A stretch of 64,000 nucleotides of DNA from CAVOXO01 sp963700425. GTDB taxonomy: Bacteria; Actinomycetota; Acidimicrobiia; Acidimicrobiales; Microtrichaceae. Position numbers and translations under genes: made by a program. The DNA lies in the NCBI GenBank assembly GCA_963700425.1, contig CAVOXO010000003.1, forward strand, positions 372,001 to 436,000. Reading direction: 5' to 3'. Under the pieces are notes generated by a model, which saw only the letters and a list, made by a program, of their open reading frames with translations, did not search any database and was not told the DNA's origin. The first letter of the stretch is position 1. Each line of letters starts with the position of its first letter. Shown here piece by piece: positions 1 through 7,022 of this stretch.

Positions 1-1037
1 ATGTCGCCCATCCGACCACCGGAGGGGTGCTCGCCTCGTGGGGGTCGCTCGGCCACGTGACCTTCGCCGAGCCGGGGGCGACCGTGGCGTTCACCGGGCC
101 TCGGGTCGGCACCGCGCTGGGTGAACCGTTCGACGACCTCGCCGCGCACACTTCCGAGGGATTCTTCGACTCGGGTCTGGTCGACGCCGTGGTGCCCGAC
201 GATGATCTTCGGGCCGCAATCACCGGAGCGCTCGACGCGCTCGTCGGGGAACCCCATGGCGCCCCGGGGTCACCGGATCAGCCGACGACCCCGCCGGTGC
301 GGGAGGACGCACCGCGTGGTTGGGCGGCTGTCACGTCGTCGCGCGCACCGGACCGCCCCGATGTGTTCTCCGAGTTGCTGTCCGGGGCGACGTCCATCGT
401 GCGTCTCCAGGGCGATCGGGTGGGTGGTCGCGACGACGCGACCTGGGCCGGGATCGTCCGGCTCCATGGTCGATCCGTGGCGATGATCGGCACGCTCCGG
501 GACGGAACGGCGGCGGGGCGACCGTCGGCGGCGGGCCTCCGAACGGCTCGCCGGGTACTCGGAATCGCCGAGGAGCTGGGTCTTGCGGTGGTGACGATCA
601 TCGACACGTCGGGGGCGGTCATCGGCAGTGAGTCGGAGCGAAGCGGTATCTCCGGTGAAATCGCCCGCTCGATCGATGCCTGGACGGCGGCGTCGGTTCC
701 GACGATGTCGGTACTGGCCGGATCCGGGTGTGGTGGCGGGGCGCTGGCCTGGCTCGCCGCCGACCGCATCATCGCCGCCGATGACGGGTGGCTGGCGCCC
801 ATCGCTCCCGAGGCCGCATCGCTCATCGTTCACCGCGACACCGACCATGCTGCCGAGCTGGCCGACGCCCAGGGGGTGGACGCCACGACGCTGGCCGCCG
901 CCGGCGTCGTCGACGCGGTGCACCCGGTGAGCGTGCTCGCCACCGCGGTGTCGGTCGAGGTCGGCGGCCTCATCGCCACGAATCCGACCGTCCGCGCCCG
1001 TCGTTTCGCGCACCTCGCGCCCACGGGCGGATCGTGA
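1..1037 (+). CDS. acyl-CoA carboxylase carboxyltransferase subunit, 5' partial
   Basis: This is the C-terminal part of a single-chain biotin-dependent carboxyltransferase (AccD/PccB type), which moves CO2 from carboxybiotin to acetyl- or propionyl-CoA. The reading frame is open from base 3 and begins inside the gene. It starts with the conserved motif HPTTGGV, followed by a stretch on carboxyltransferase N-domain pattern (FTGPRVG, then SGLVDAVV). A second, AccA-like half follows at about residues 115-330, with a glycine-rich oxyanion segment (AGSGCGGGALAWLAADRII). Acetyl- versus propionyl-CoA specificity cannot be decided. It ends convergently with the enoyl-CoA hydratase, 40 bases away. Confidence 0.85.
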   Translation, partial: VAHPTTGGVLASWGSLGHVTFAEPGATVAFTGPRVGTALGEPFDDLAAHTSEGFFDSGLVDAVVPDDDLRAAITGALDALVGEPHGAPGSPDQPTTPPVREDAPRGWAAVTSSRAPDRPDVFSELLSGATSIVRLQGDRVGGRDDATWAGIVRLHGRSVAMIGTLRDGTAAGRPSAAGLRTARRVLGIAEELGLAVVTIIDTSGAVIGSESERSGISGEIARSIDAWTAASVPTMSVLAGSGCGGGALAWLAADRIIAADDGWLAPIAPEAASLIVHRDTDHAAELADAQGVDATTLAAAGVVDAVHPVSVLATAVSVEVGGLIATNPTVRARRFAHLAPTGGS

Positions 1038-1077
1038 CCCGCCGACGTCGGGCCGACGACGACGCCGCGTCGAGCAC

Positions 1078-1944
1078 CTAGCGCAGGCGCCACTCGATCC
1101 GCTGTCCCGACGCGAATCGCTTCTGGCCCTCGGTGAGCAGCTCGGGGTCGTTACCCACGTTCGTGTAGAGGTACATCAGTTCGAGGGCCTGTGTGCGACT
1201 CAGTTCCAGCCCGGTCCACAGGGCCCGGACGGTGCCCATCGTGGCGAGCATCGGGGAGTCGGCGATCTGGCGAGCCGCCCAGTGAGCGGTCTCGGCGAGC
1301 TCGTCGCCCGACACCAGCTCGGAGACCAGTCCGACCTGGTGGGCCCGCTCCGCCGAGAGGCGCTCGGCGCTGCCCAACAGCGACATCCGCATGATCTCCT
1401 GAAACGGCATCTTCTGCAGCAGATGGACCGGCTCGAACGCCGCGGTCATGCCGAAGGTGACGTGGGGATCGAAGAAGGTGGCGTGGTCTGCCGCGATGAT
1501 GAACTCGACCTCGCCCAACATGTAGAAGGCCCCGCCGCAGGCCATGCCGTTGATCGCGGCGATGACCGGCTTCCACAGCCCGTTGGACTTCGGTCCCACC
1601 CAGTCGCCCGGGTCGTCGAAGTTCCACGGGTCGTCGTATCCGACGATCTCCTTTCCGTTGGCGCCCTTGTCGGAGCTGACCGTCTCGGAGCCATCGCCCA
1701 TCGCCTCGGTGCGGTCGATCCCTGTGCAGAACGCCGTGTCGCCGGCACCGGTGAGGACCACGCAGCGGACGTCGTCGTCGGTCTTCAACTCGATCCAGAG
1801 TCGCCGCAGGTCGCGCTGCATCTGCTGGTTGAACGCGTTGTAGCTCTCGGGACGGTTGAGCGTGACGGTGGCGACGCCGTCGTCCTCGCGGTAGAGCAGG
1901 GTCTCGAAGCTGCGGTCGGCCATGGGCGCAGCGTAGTGGTGCAC
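1078..1944 (-). CDS. enoyl-CoA hydratase/isomerase family protein
   Basis: A 288-residue crotonase-fold protein, the usual family length, expected to hydrate or isomerise enoyl-CoA in beta-oxidation or a related acyl-CoA pathway. The N-terminal pattern (VATVTLNRPESYNAFN) and the oxyanion-hole segment INGMACGGAFYMLGEVEFIIAAD are clear. The second catalytic region reads FDPHVTFGM instead of the usual PEvklGl form, so the exact chemistry is uncertain. The GTG start directly follows the TGA of the upstream acyl-CoA ligase and has a GGAG five bases before it; an internal ATG at 1923 (MADRSFET) is the alternative. Activation by the ligase followed by hydration fits one short acyl-CoA operon. Confidence 0.85.
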   Translation of the reverse strand: MHHYAAPMADRSFETLLYREDDGVATVTLNRPESYNAFNQQMQRDLRRLWIELKTDDDVRCVVLTGAGDTAFCTGIDRTEAMGDGSETVSSDKGANGKEIVGYDDPWNFDDPGDWVGPKSNGLWKPVIAAINGMACGGAFYMLGEVEFIIAADHATFFDPHVTFGMTAAFEPVHLLQKMPFQEIMRMSLLGSAERLSAERAHQVGLVSELVSGDELAETAHWAARQIADSPMLATMGTVRALWTGLELSRTQALELMYLYTNVGNDPELLTEGQKRFASGQRIEWRLR

Positions 1945-3567
1945 TCAGTCTCCGATGGTGGGCAGCACGTAGTCGTCGAAACGCAGACGCAGGTCCTTCT
2001 TCGAGAACTTTCCCACCGAGGTCTTGGGGACCTCGTCGATGAAGACGACGTCGTCGGGGAGCCACCACTTGGCCACCCGTGGCGTCAGCCACTCGATCAC
2101 GTCCTCCCGGGTCAGGGTCGCGCCGTCGACCGGTACCACGCAGGCCAGGGGGCGCTCGTCCCAGTGAGGATGGGGAACGCCGATCACGGCGGCTTCCTTC
2201 ACGTCGGGGTGGGCCATGATCTCGTTCTCGAGGTCGACCGAGCTGATCCACTCACCCCCCGACTTCACGAGATCCTTGGTGCGGTCGACCAGCCGGATGT
2301 ATCCGTGTTCGTCCACGACGGCCACGTCGCCGGTACGGAGCCACCCGTCGGGCGTGAAACTGTCCGCCGCCCGCTCGTCGTCGTAGTACGTGCCGGTCAC
2401 CCAGGGTCCTCGCACCTGGAGTTCACCCGTCGAATCGCCGTCCCACGGGAGGACGTCGGTGGTGTTGGGCTCCACGGTCCGGAACTCCACGCCGGGCACG
2501 ATGAGCCCCACCGTCGCCCGTCGTTCGGCGGTGTCCTCGAGCGTCGACGTGATGTGACAGACCGCGGCGACGGGAGAGGTTTCGGTCATGCCCCATGCCT
2601 GAAGGATCGGCAACCCTGTCTTCTCCCGGAACCCCTCCGACAGGGTCGGGGGGACGGCTGACCCGCCGCACGGTATGGCCCGCAGCGACGAGACGTCCCG
2701 ACCGTCGAGGGCATCGAGGACCCCCATCCAGATGGTGGGCACCCCCGCCGCCACGGTCACCCTCTCGGACTCGATGAGGTCGACGATGGTCGCGGGGGAG
2801 AGGTCGGGTCCCGGCATCACCAGCGTCGCACCGGTGGCCACCCCGGTGTGGGCGAGGCCCCAGGCGTTGGCGTGGAACATGGGCACGACCGGAAGGATGA
2901 CGTCGCTCTCCGTGGCGCCGAGACTGTCGGCCATCATGCCGCCGAAGGTGTGCAGGACGATCGAGCGGTGGGTGTAGACGACGCCCTTGGGGTTCCCCGT
3001 GGTACCCGACGTGTACATCATCGAGGCCGCGAGGTTCTCGTCGCTGATGTCGAAGTCGACCGCCTCCGAGCCGGAGATCAGATCCTCGTAGTCATGAAGG
3101 GTGATCCCGGAGGGAACCTCCTCGGGAAGCTCCCCACCGGTGTCGTTCATCACCACGACGTGTCGGACCGACTCGAACGTCCCGAGGTGCGGCCACAGCA
3201 GTGGCGCCAGGGAGTTGTCGACGAAGACGACTTCGTCCTCGGCGTGGTTGACGATGTAGGTGAGTTGATCGGGAAACAGCCGGAGATTGAGCGTGTGGGC
3301 GACTCGCCCGGCGCACGGCGGACCGAAGTACAGCTCGAGGTGCCGGGCGGAGTTCCACGCGAACGTTCCGACGCGGCCATCCGCGGAGATGCCGAGCGTG
3401 TCCAACGCGCCGGCGAGCCTCCGGGTGCGCTCGGCCCACGAACCGTACGTGGTCCTCTCGATCCCGCCCGGCGTGTTGGTGACGATCTCCTTGTGGGGGA
3501 ACAGCCGCTCTGCCCGATCGAAGAGATGGGGAAGGGTGAGGGGAAAGTCCATCATGGTGCCGCGCAT
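1945..3567 (-). CDS. AMP-dependent acyl-CoA synthetase (fatty-acid CoA ligase)
   Basis: A 540-residue ANL-superfamily ligase that activates a carboxylic acid as acyl-AMP and then forms the CoA thioester. The P-loop (MYTSGTTGNPKGV), the A5 region (QAWGMTETSPV), the A7 motif (GWLRTGDVAVVDEHG), the hinge RTKDLVKSGGEW and the C-terminal lysine region (KTSVGKFSKKDLR) are all present, so the enzyme looks complete and active. Chain length cannot be read; the pattern is closest to medium- or long-chain ligases. The ATG at 3567 is chosen because AGGAGG lies four to five bases upstream. It precedes the enoyl-CoA hydratase on the same strand with no gap. Confidence 0.9.
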   Translation of the reverse strand: MRGTMMDFPLTLPHLFDRAERLFPHKEIVTNTPGGIERTTYGSWAERTRRLAGALDTLGISADGRVGTFAWNSARHLELYFGPPCAGRVAHTLNLRLFPDQLTYIVNHAEDEVVFVDNSLAPLLWPHLGTFESVRHVVVMNDTGGELPEEVPSGITLHDYEDLISGSEAVDFDISDENLAASMMYTSGTTGNPKGVVYTHRSIVLHTFGGMMADSLGATESDVILPVVPMFHANAWGLAHTGVATGATLVMPGPDLSPATIVDLIESERVTVAAGVPTIWMGVLDALDGRDVSSLRAIPCGGSAVPPTLSEGFREKTGLPILQAWGMTETSPVAAVCHITSTLEDTAERRATVGLIVPGVEFRTVEPNTTDVLPWDGDSTGELQVRGPWVTGTYYDDERAADSFTPDGWLRTGDVAVVDEHGYIRLVDRTKDLVKSGGEWISSVDLENEIMAHPDVKEAAVIGVPHPHWDERPLACVVPVDGATLTREDVIEWLTPRVAKWWLPDDVVFIDEVPKTSVGKFSKKDLRLRFDDYVLPTIGD

Positions 3568-3670
3568 GGTGCCTCCTGGTCGGTGCGGCGAACATAGCGG
3601 TAGACCGACGCCGCGTGAGGGCGATCTCAGCGGCGTCGGGATTCGGGCTGGCATGATCGGCCCCGATCAT

Positions 3671-3676
3671 TACCGT
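3671..3676 (+). promoter_or_regulatory. leaderless -10 element (TACCGT) of the DUF1385 gene
   Basis: TACCGT lies seven bases before the ATG at 3684, the spacing expected if transcription begins at the start codon. No ribosome binding site is visible. Confidence 0.5.
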
Positions 3677-3683
3677 CCAACCC

Positions 3684-4562
3684 ATGGCAGCAGATCTGGT
3701 GGGCGGACAGGCCCTCGTCGACGGAGTGATGATCCGGCAGGGCCCGCGCTGGGCCGCAGCGGCGAGACGCGCCGACGGCACGATCGCCTCCACGACCCGC
3801 CATGCCGCCCCGGCGCTGCCGGCGATCCGGGCGATACCGTTCCTCAGGGGCATCGGCGCCCTCGTCGATTCCGTGCGGGTGGGAATGACCGCCATGGCCT
3901 GGTCGCGTTCGGAGACCGAGGCCCGGGAACATCCCACGGCGACCGAGCGCCTGACCGTCGTGTCGGTGGTGAGCGGGGTCGTCGCGGCCTTCGTGGTGGT
4001 TCCGCTGATCGTCGCGCACGGGTGGACGCTGCTGACGGGGTGGGAGGTCACCGAACCGCTCGTCGAGGGCCTGGCGCGGCTCGCCTTGTTCGTTGCCTAT
4101 CTCGCCCTGATCTCGGCACTTCCGGGAATCCGCACGACGCTCGAGTACCACGGAGCCGAGCACATGGTCGTCGCCGGCCACGAGCACGGCGCGGAGCCCA
4201 CGGTGGCGGCGTCGAGACGCTTCGACCGCCGTCACCCCCGTTGTGGCACCGACCTGTTCCTGTTGATCTTCGTCGTGTCGATCGTGGCCTTCGCCCTCCT
4301 GGGCCAGCTCCCCGTGGCCTGGCTGGTCGCGTCGCGGCTGTTGTTGGCGCCCGTCGTGGTGGGCATCGCGTATGAGATCCTTCGGGCCGGCGGCACAGTG
4401 CACAACCCGATGCTGGGCCGGATCCTCTCGGCTCCCGGCCTCGCGCTCCAGCGCTTCACGACCGCCGAGCCCAGTGACGACCAGATCGAGGTGGCCCTGG
4501 TGGCGTTGGCGACCCTCGAGGGCTCCCGGCACGACATACCCATACCCCTGGGGGTAGAGTGA
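3684..4562 (+). CDS. DUF1385 (YqhQ-like) membrane protein
   Basis: A 292-residue member of the DUF1385 family, whose function is not established. The family signatures are all visible: GGQALVDGVMIR at residues 7-18, YHGAEH at 155-160 and HPRCGT at 184-189. The conserved His and Cys residues suggest a metal- or thiol-linked role. At least four hydrophobic segments are seen (about residues 92-112, 131-148, 190-210 and 213-235). A TACCGT hexamer seven bases before the ATG suggests a leaderless transcript. The last codons overlap the operator of the downstream repressor, which begins only four bases after the stop. Confidence 0.85.
   Translation: MAADLVGGQALVDGVMIRQGPRWAAAARRADGTIASTTRHAAPALPAIRAIPFLRGIGALVDSVRVGMTAMAWSRSETEAREHPTATERLTVVSVVSGVVAAFVVVPLIVAHGWTLLTGWEVTEPLVEGLARLALFVAYLALISALPGIRTTLEYHGAEHMVVAGHEHGAEPTVAASRRFDRRHPRCGTDLFLLIFVVSIVAFALLGQLPVAWLVASRLLLAPVVVGIAYEILRAGGTVHNPMLGRILSAPGLALQRFTTAEPSDDQIEVALVALATLEGSRHDIPIPLGVE
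4543..4556. promoter_or_regulatory. CsoR/CstR-type operator
   Basis: TACCCC-TG-GGGGTA is a perfect six-base inverted repeat around a two-base centre. It matches the TACC...GGTA operator pattern of CsoR-family repressors. It lies ten bases before the repressor start and its right end overlaps the -10-like TAGAGT (4555-4560), so bound repressor would block its own promoter. A CGACAT at 4532-4537 is a possible -35 element at 17-base spacing. Confidence 0.75.
4555..4560 (+). promoter_or_regulatory. leaderless -10 element (TAGAGT) of the CsoR-family gene
   Basis: TAGAGT stands six bases before the ATG at 4567. A purine-rich GAGGGG sits between them, so it could also act as a weak ribosome site. 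Confidence 0.5.
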
Positions 4563-4566
4563 GGGG

Positions 4567-4836
4567 ATGGATATCCCCGCCGAGACCGTCACCGACCTCC
4601 AACGCCGACTCCGCAAGATCGAGGGTCAGGTCCGGGGCGTGCAACAGATGCTCGAGACCGACCGCGACTGTCGCGAGATCGTGACCCAGATCACCGCGGC
4701 CACCAAGGCGCTCGAGCGAACCGGGTTCCTGCTGGTCGCCGCCGGGCTCACGTGGTGCGTCTCGAACCCGGAGGAGTCCGAGGCCGAGGGATACACCCTC
4801 GACAATGTCCAGCAGATGTTCCTGAAGCTGGCCTGA
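4567..4836 (+). CDS. CsoR/RcnR-family repressor, CstR-like
   Basis: An 89-residue all-helical DUF156 repressor, full length for the family. The conserved core KIEGQVRGVQQMLE occupies residues 17-30. The two sensing cysteines are at C35 and C64, a separation of 29 residues as in known members. The histidine that completes the copper site of CsoR (H61 in the mycobacterial protein, four residues before the second Cys) is replaced by G60. That two-Cys, no-His pattern is the one known from CstR, which senses persulfides. The neighbouring TauE/SafE exporter supports a sulfur role, by analogy with staphylococcal cst loci. It probably represses itself and the exporter through the operator at 4543-4556. 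Confidence 0.85.
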   Translation: MDIPAETVTDLQRRLRKIEGQVRGVQQMLETDRDCREIVTQITAATKALERTGFLLVAAGLTWCVSNPEESEAEGYTLDNVQQMFLKLA

Positions 4837-4927
4837 CCGCTCCGTCCGCGGTCTTCTTGCATCTCCCCTCGGGTTCCTCATCGGTCTGAGCCTGGGGGCC
4901 CTGGGCGGTGGCGGGTCGATCCTCGCG

Positions 4928-5644
4928 GTGCCCACGCTCGTCTACGTGGCGGGCCAGAGCGCGTCCGCCGCCACAACGACGTCTCTGTTGATCGTCGGGA
5001 GCGCGGCCATGGTGGGGCTCGTGGGTCATCACCGGGCGGGTCGGGTCGACGTGACGACCGGGCTCGCGTTCGGCGTCGCCGGTATCGGCGGATCGCTGGT
5101 CGGGTCGCGGGTCAACGCCCGTCTCGACGAGAACGTCCTCCTCCTCGCGTTCAGCGTGCTCGTCCTGGTGGCCTCGTGGCGAATGGTCACGGGCTGTCCC
5201 TCGTGCACCCGGGTCGGCGAAGAGGGCGCGCTCGACGATGGTTCGACGTCCACCCCTCCGTCGATGCCGGCTCGCCTGCCGACCCTGTTGCTGGCGGGGA
5301 CGGCGGTGGGCTTCCTCACCGGACTCTTCGGGGTCGGAGGAGGCTTCGTCATCGTCCCTGCGCTCGCTCTGCTCCTCGGAATGACCATGCCCCGGGCCAT
5401 CGGCACGTCGCTGCTGGTCATCGTCGTGAACAGCATCGTCGCCCTCGGAGCCCGCCTCGGGACCTCGAGCATCGACTGGGCCGTGACCCTGCCCTTCGCG
5501 ATCGCCGCCGCCGTCGGGGTCGTCGCCGGGAGCAGGGTCGCCGATCGCCTCGACCCCCAACGAAGCCTCAGGTACTTCTCGATCCTCCTGGTGATGGTCG
5601 GCCTCTACACCGCCACCCGGGCGGGCATCGCCCTTCGCGCCTGA
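4928..5644 (+). CDS. TauE/SafE-family sulfite or sulfur-anion exporter
   Basis: A membrane permease of the TauE/SafE family, expected to export sulfite or related organosulfur anions. The family repeat is visible twice: LGGGGSILAVPTLVY near the start and GLFGVGGGFVIVPALALLLG in the second half, each followed by a hydrophobic hairpin. A cytoplasmic loop carries a CPSC motif, unusual enough to note beside a thiol-sensing repressor. The GTG at 4928 is the first usable start in frame, but the first membrane segment is encoded upstream, in the same frame, from about 4865 without any ATG, GTG or TTG. The true start is therefore probably just after the repressor, with a lost or gained base between 4837 and 4870. 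Confidence 0.8.
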   Translation: MPTLVYVAGQSASAATTTSLLIVGSAAMVGLVGHHRAGRVDVTTGLAFGVAGIGGSLVGSRVNARLDENVLLLAFSVLVLVASWRMVTGCPSCTRVGEEGALDDGSTSTPPSMPARLPTLLLAGTAVGFLTGLFGVGGGFVIVPALALLLGMTMPRAIGTSLLVIVVNSIVALGARLGTSSIDWAVTLPFAIAAAVGVVAGSRVADRLDPQRSLRYFSILLVMVGLYTATRAGIALRA

Positions 5645-5712
5645 CCGGGTGATCGTCGCCCCCTACGATGTCGCCGATCGCCCGACCGGGCTGCAACGAC
5701 TCAGGGGGAACA

Positions 5713-6490
5713 GTGGGACGACTCGACGGGCAGTGTGCCCTGGTGACCGGGGCGGCATCGGGGATCGGCGCCGCGTGTGCCGACCGTCTGGATGCGGAGG
5801 GTGCGACCGTCGTCGGTGTCGATCTGACCGATCAGCACGCCGGTGACTCCGCTCCGTCGTGGGAGCTGCGCATCGCCGACGTGACCGACCCGGCGATGGT
5901 GACCGCGACCGTGGCGGAGGTGGTGGCCGCGCACGGGCGACTCGACATCGTGGTCAACGCCGCCGGGGTCGCGGGTGGCGGTGCGGTCCACCAGTTGGAC
6001 TCCGACGAGTGGGATCGGGTGATCGCCGTCAACCTGACCGGCACGTTCAACGTGGTGAAGGCCGCTCTCGAGCGCGATGGTCGACCAGGAACCCGTGGAC
6101 GGACGCCGAGGCTCGATCATCAACATCGCCAGCATCGAGGGTCTGGAGGGAACGGCGGGAGGAAGTGTGTACAACGCCTCGAAGGGGGGCGTCGTGCTCC
6201 TCTCCAAGAACGTGGCCATCGACTACGGACGACTCGGGATCCGCTGCAACGCGGTCTGCCCCGGATTCATCGAGACCCCCATGATGCGCATGATTCTCGA
6301 GGACCCCAACATGGTTCCGGTCCGCGAGTCGTTCCGGGAGGAACACGCTCTGAGGCGTTTCGGTCGTCCCGACGAGATCGCGTCGGCGGTGGCGTTCCTG
6401 GCATCGTCCGATGCCAGCTTCGTCTCCGGCGCCGCGCTTCCCGTCGACGGTGGGTACACCGCGGGCGCGACCACCAGGTCACCGGGATGA
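5713..6490 (+). CDS. short-chain dehydrogenase/reductase (frame break near 6070)
   Basis: A classical SDR of about 258 residues that oxidises or reduces an alcohol/ketone with NAD(P). The N-terminal half has the TGAASGIG cofactor motif, an acidic residue after strand 2 (VDLTD, favouring NAD) and the NAAG motif. The second half, in another frame, has the catalytic Ser region (IINIASIEG), the YNASK active-site tetrad segment and the C-terminal PVDGGYTAG typical of SDRs. The frames join if one base is removed near 6070. The GTG at 5713 has AGGGGG upstream. Substrate is unknown. Confidence 0.8.
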
Positions 6491-6526
6491 TGGGCCTGTG
6501 AGCCCCACGGACCAGGGGCGAACCCG

Positions 6527-7022
6527 GTGAGCGCCCGCGCGCCGCGCCCCTACACGCCGGGCCAGGAGCGGTTCGGCGACATGGTCATCAAGGCCATGTC
6601 CCGGGCGAACACCTCGGTGTACCGCCGCACCGGCGGTCGGGTGGGGTCGCGCCTCCTGCGTGGAGCGCCGGTGTGTCTGCTGACGACGACCGGAAGAGTC
6701 AGCGGCGAGCGTCGAACCGTTCCCGTGCTGTACCTGCCGCGACGGCGACGACGTGGTCGTGGTGGCGTCGAAGGGCGGCTTCTCCTCGCACCCCCAGTGG
6801 TTCCACAACCTCGTCGCCGACCCGTCGGTCACCGTCGAGATCGGCAGCGACACGATCCCGATGACGGCGCGGGTGGCGTCGTCTGTCGAGAAGGACGCCC
6901 TGTGGCCTCGGTTGGTCGAGATGTACGAGGACTTCGTGGACTACCAGGCGCGGACCGAACGCGACATACCGGTGATCGTCTGTTCACCCGGTGACCCCGA
7001 CAACACGGAGGTGTCTCTCTGA
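6527..7022 (+). CDS. Ddn-like F420H2-dependent oxidoreductase (frame break near 6740)
   Basis: A nitroreductase/deazaflavin-dependent (DUF385, Ddn type) protein of about 164 residues. The core reads LLTTTGRVSGERRTVPVLYL in the first frame and VVVASKGGFSSHPQWFHNL in the second; the latter is the family's phosphate- and F420-binding signature. These halves belong together once one extra base near 6740 is skipped. Members use reduced coenzyme F420 to reduce quinones or nitro compounds. The start is GTG. The TGA overlaps the ATG of the GH3 gene (TGATG), so the two are translationally coupled. Confidence 0.75.

Noticed and set aside
1042..1051. CCGACGTCGG palindrome between the converging carboxyltransferase and hydratase genes, as a terminator
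   Set aside because: The repeat is short, has no loop or T-run, and such palindromes are frequent in GC-rich DNA.
4567..4836. Copper-sensing CsoR
   Set aside because: The histidine ligand is replaced by glycine and no copper exporter or chaperone is nearby. The CstR-like reading is preferred, though not proven.
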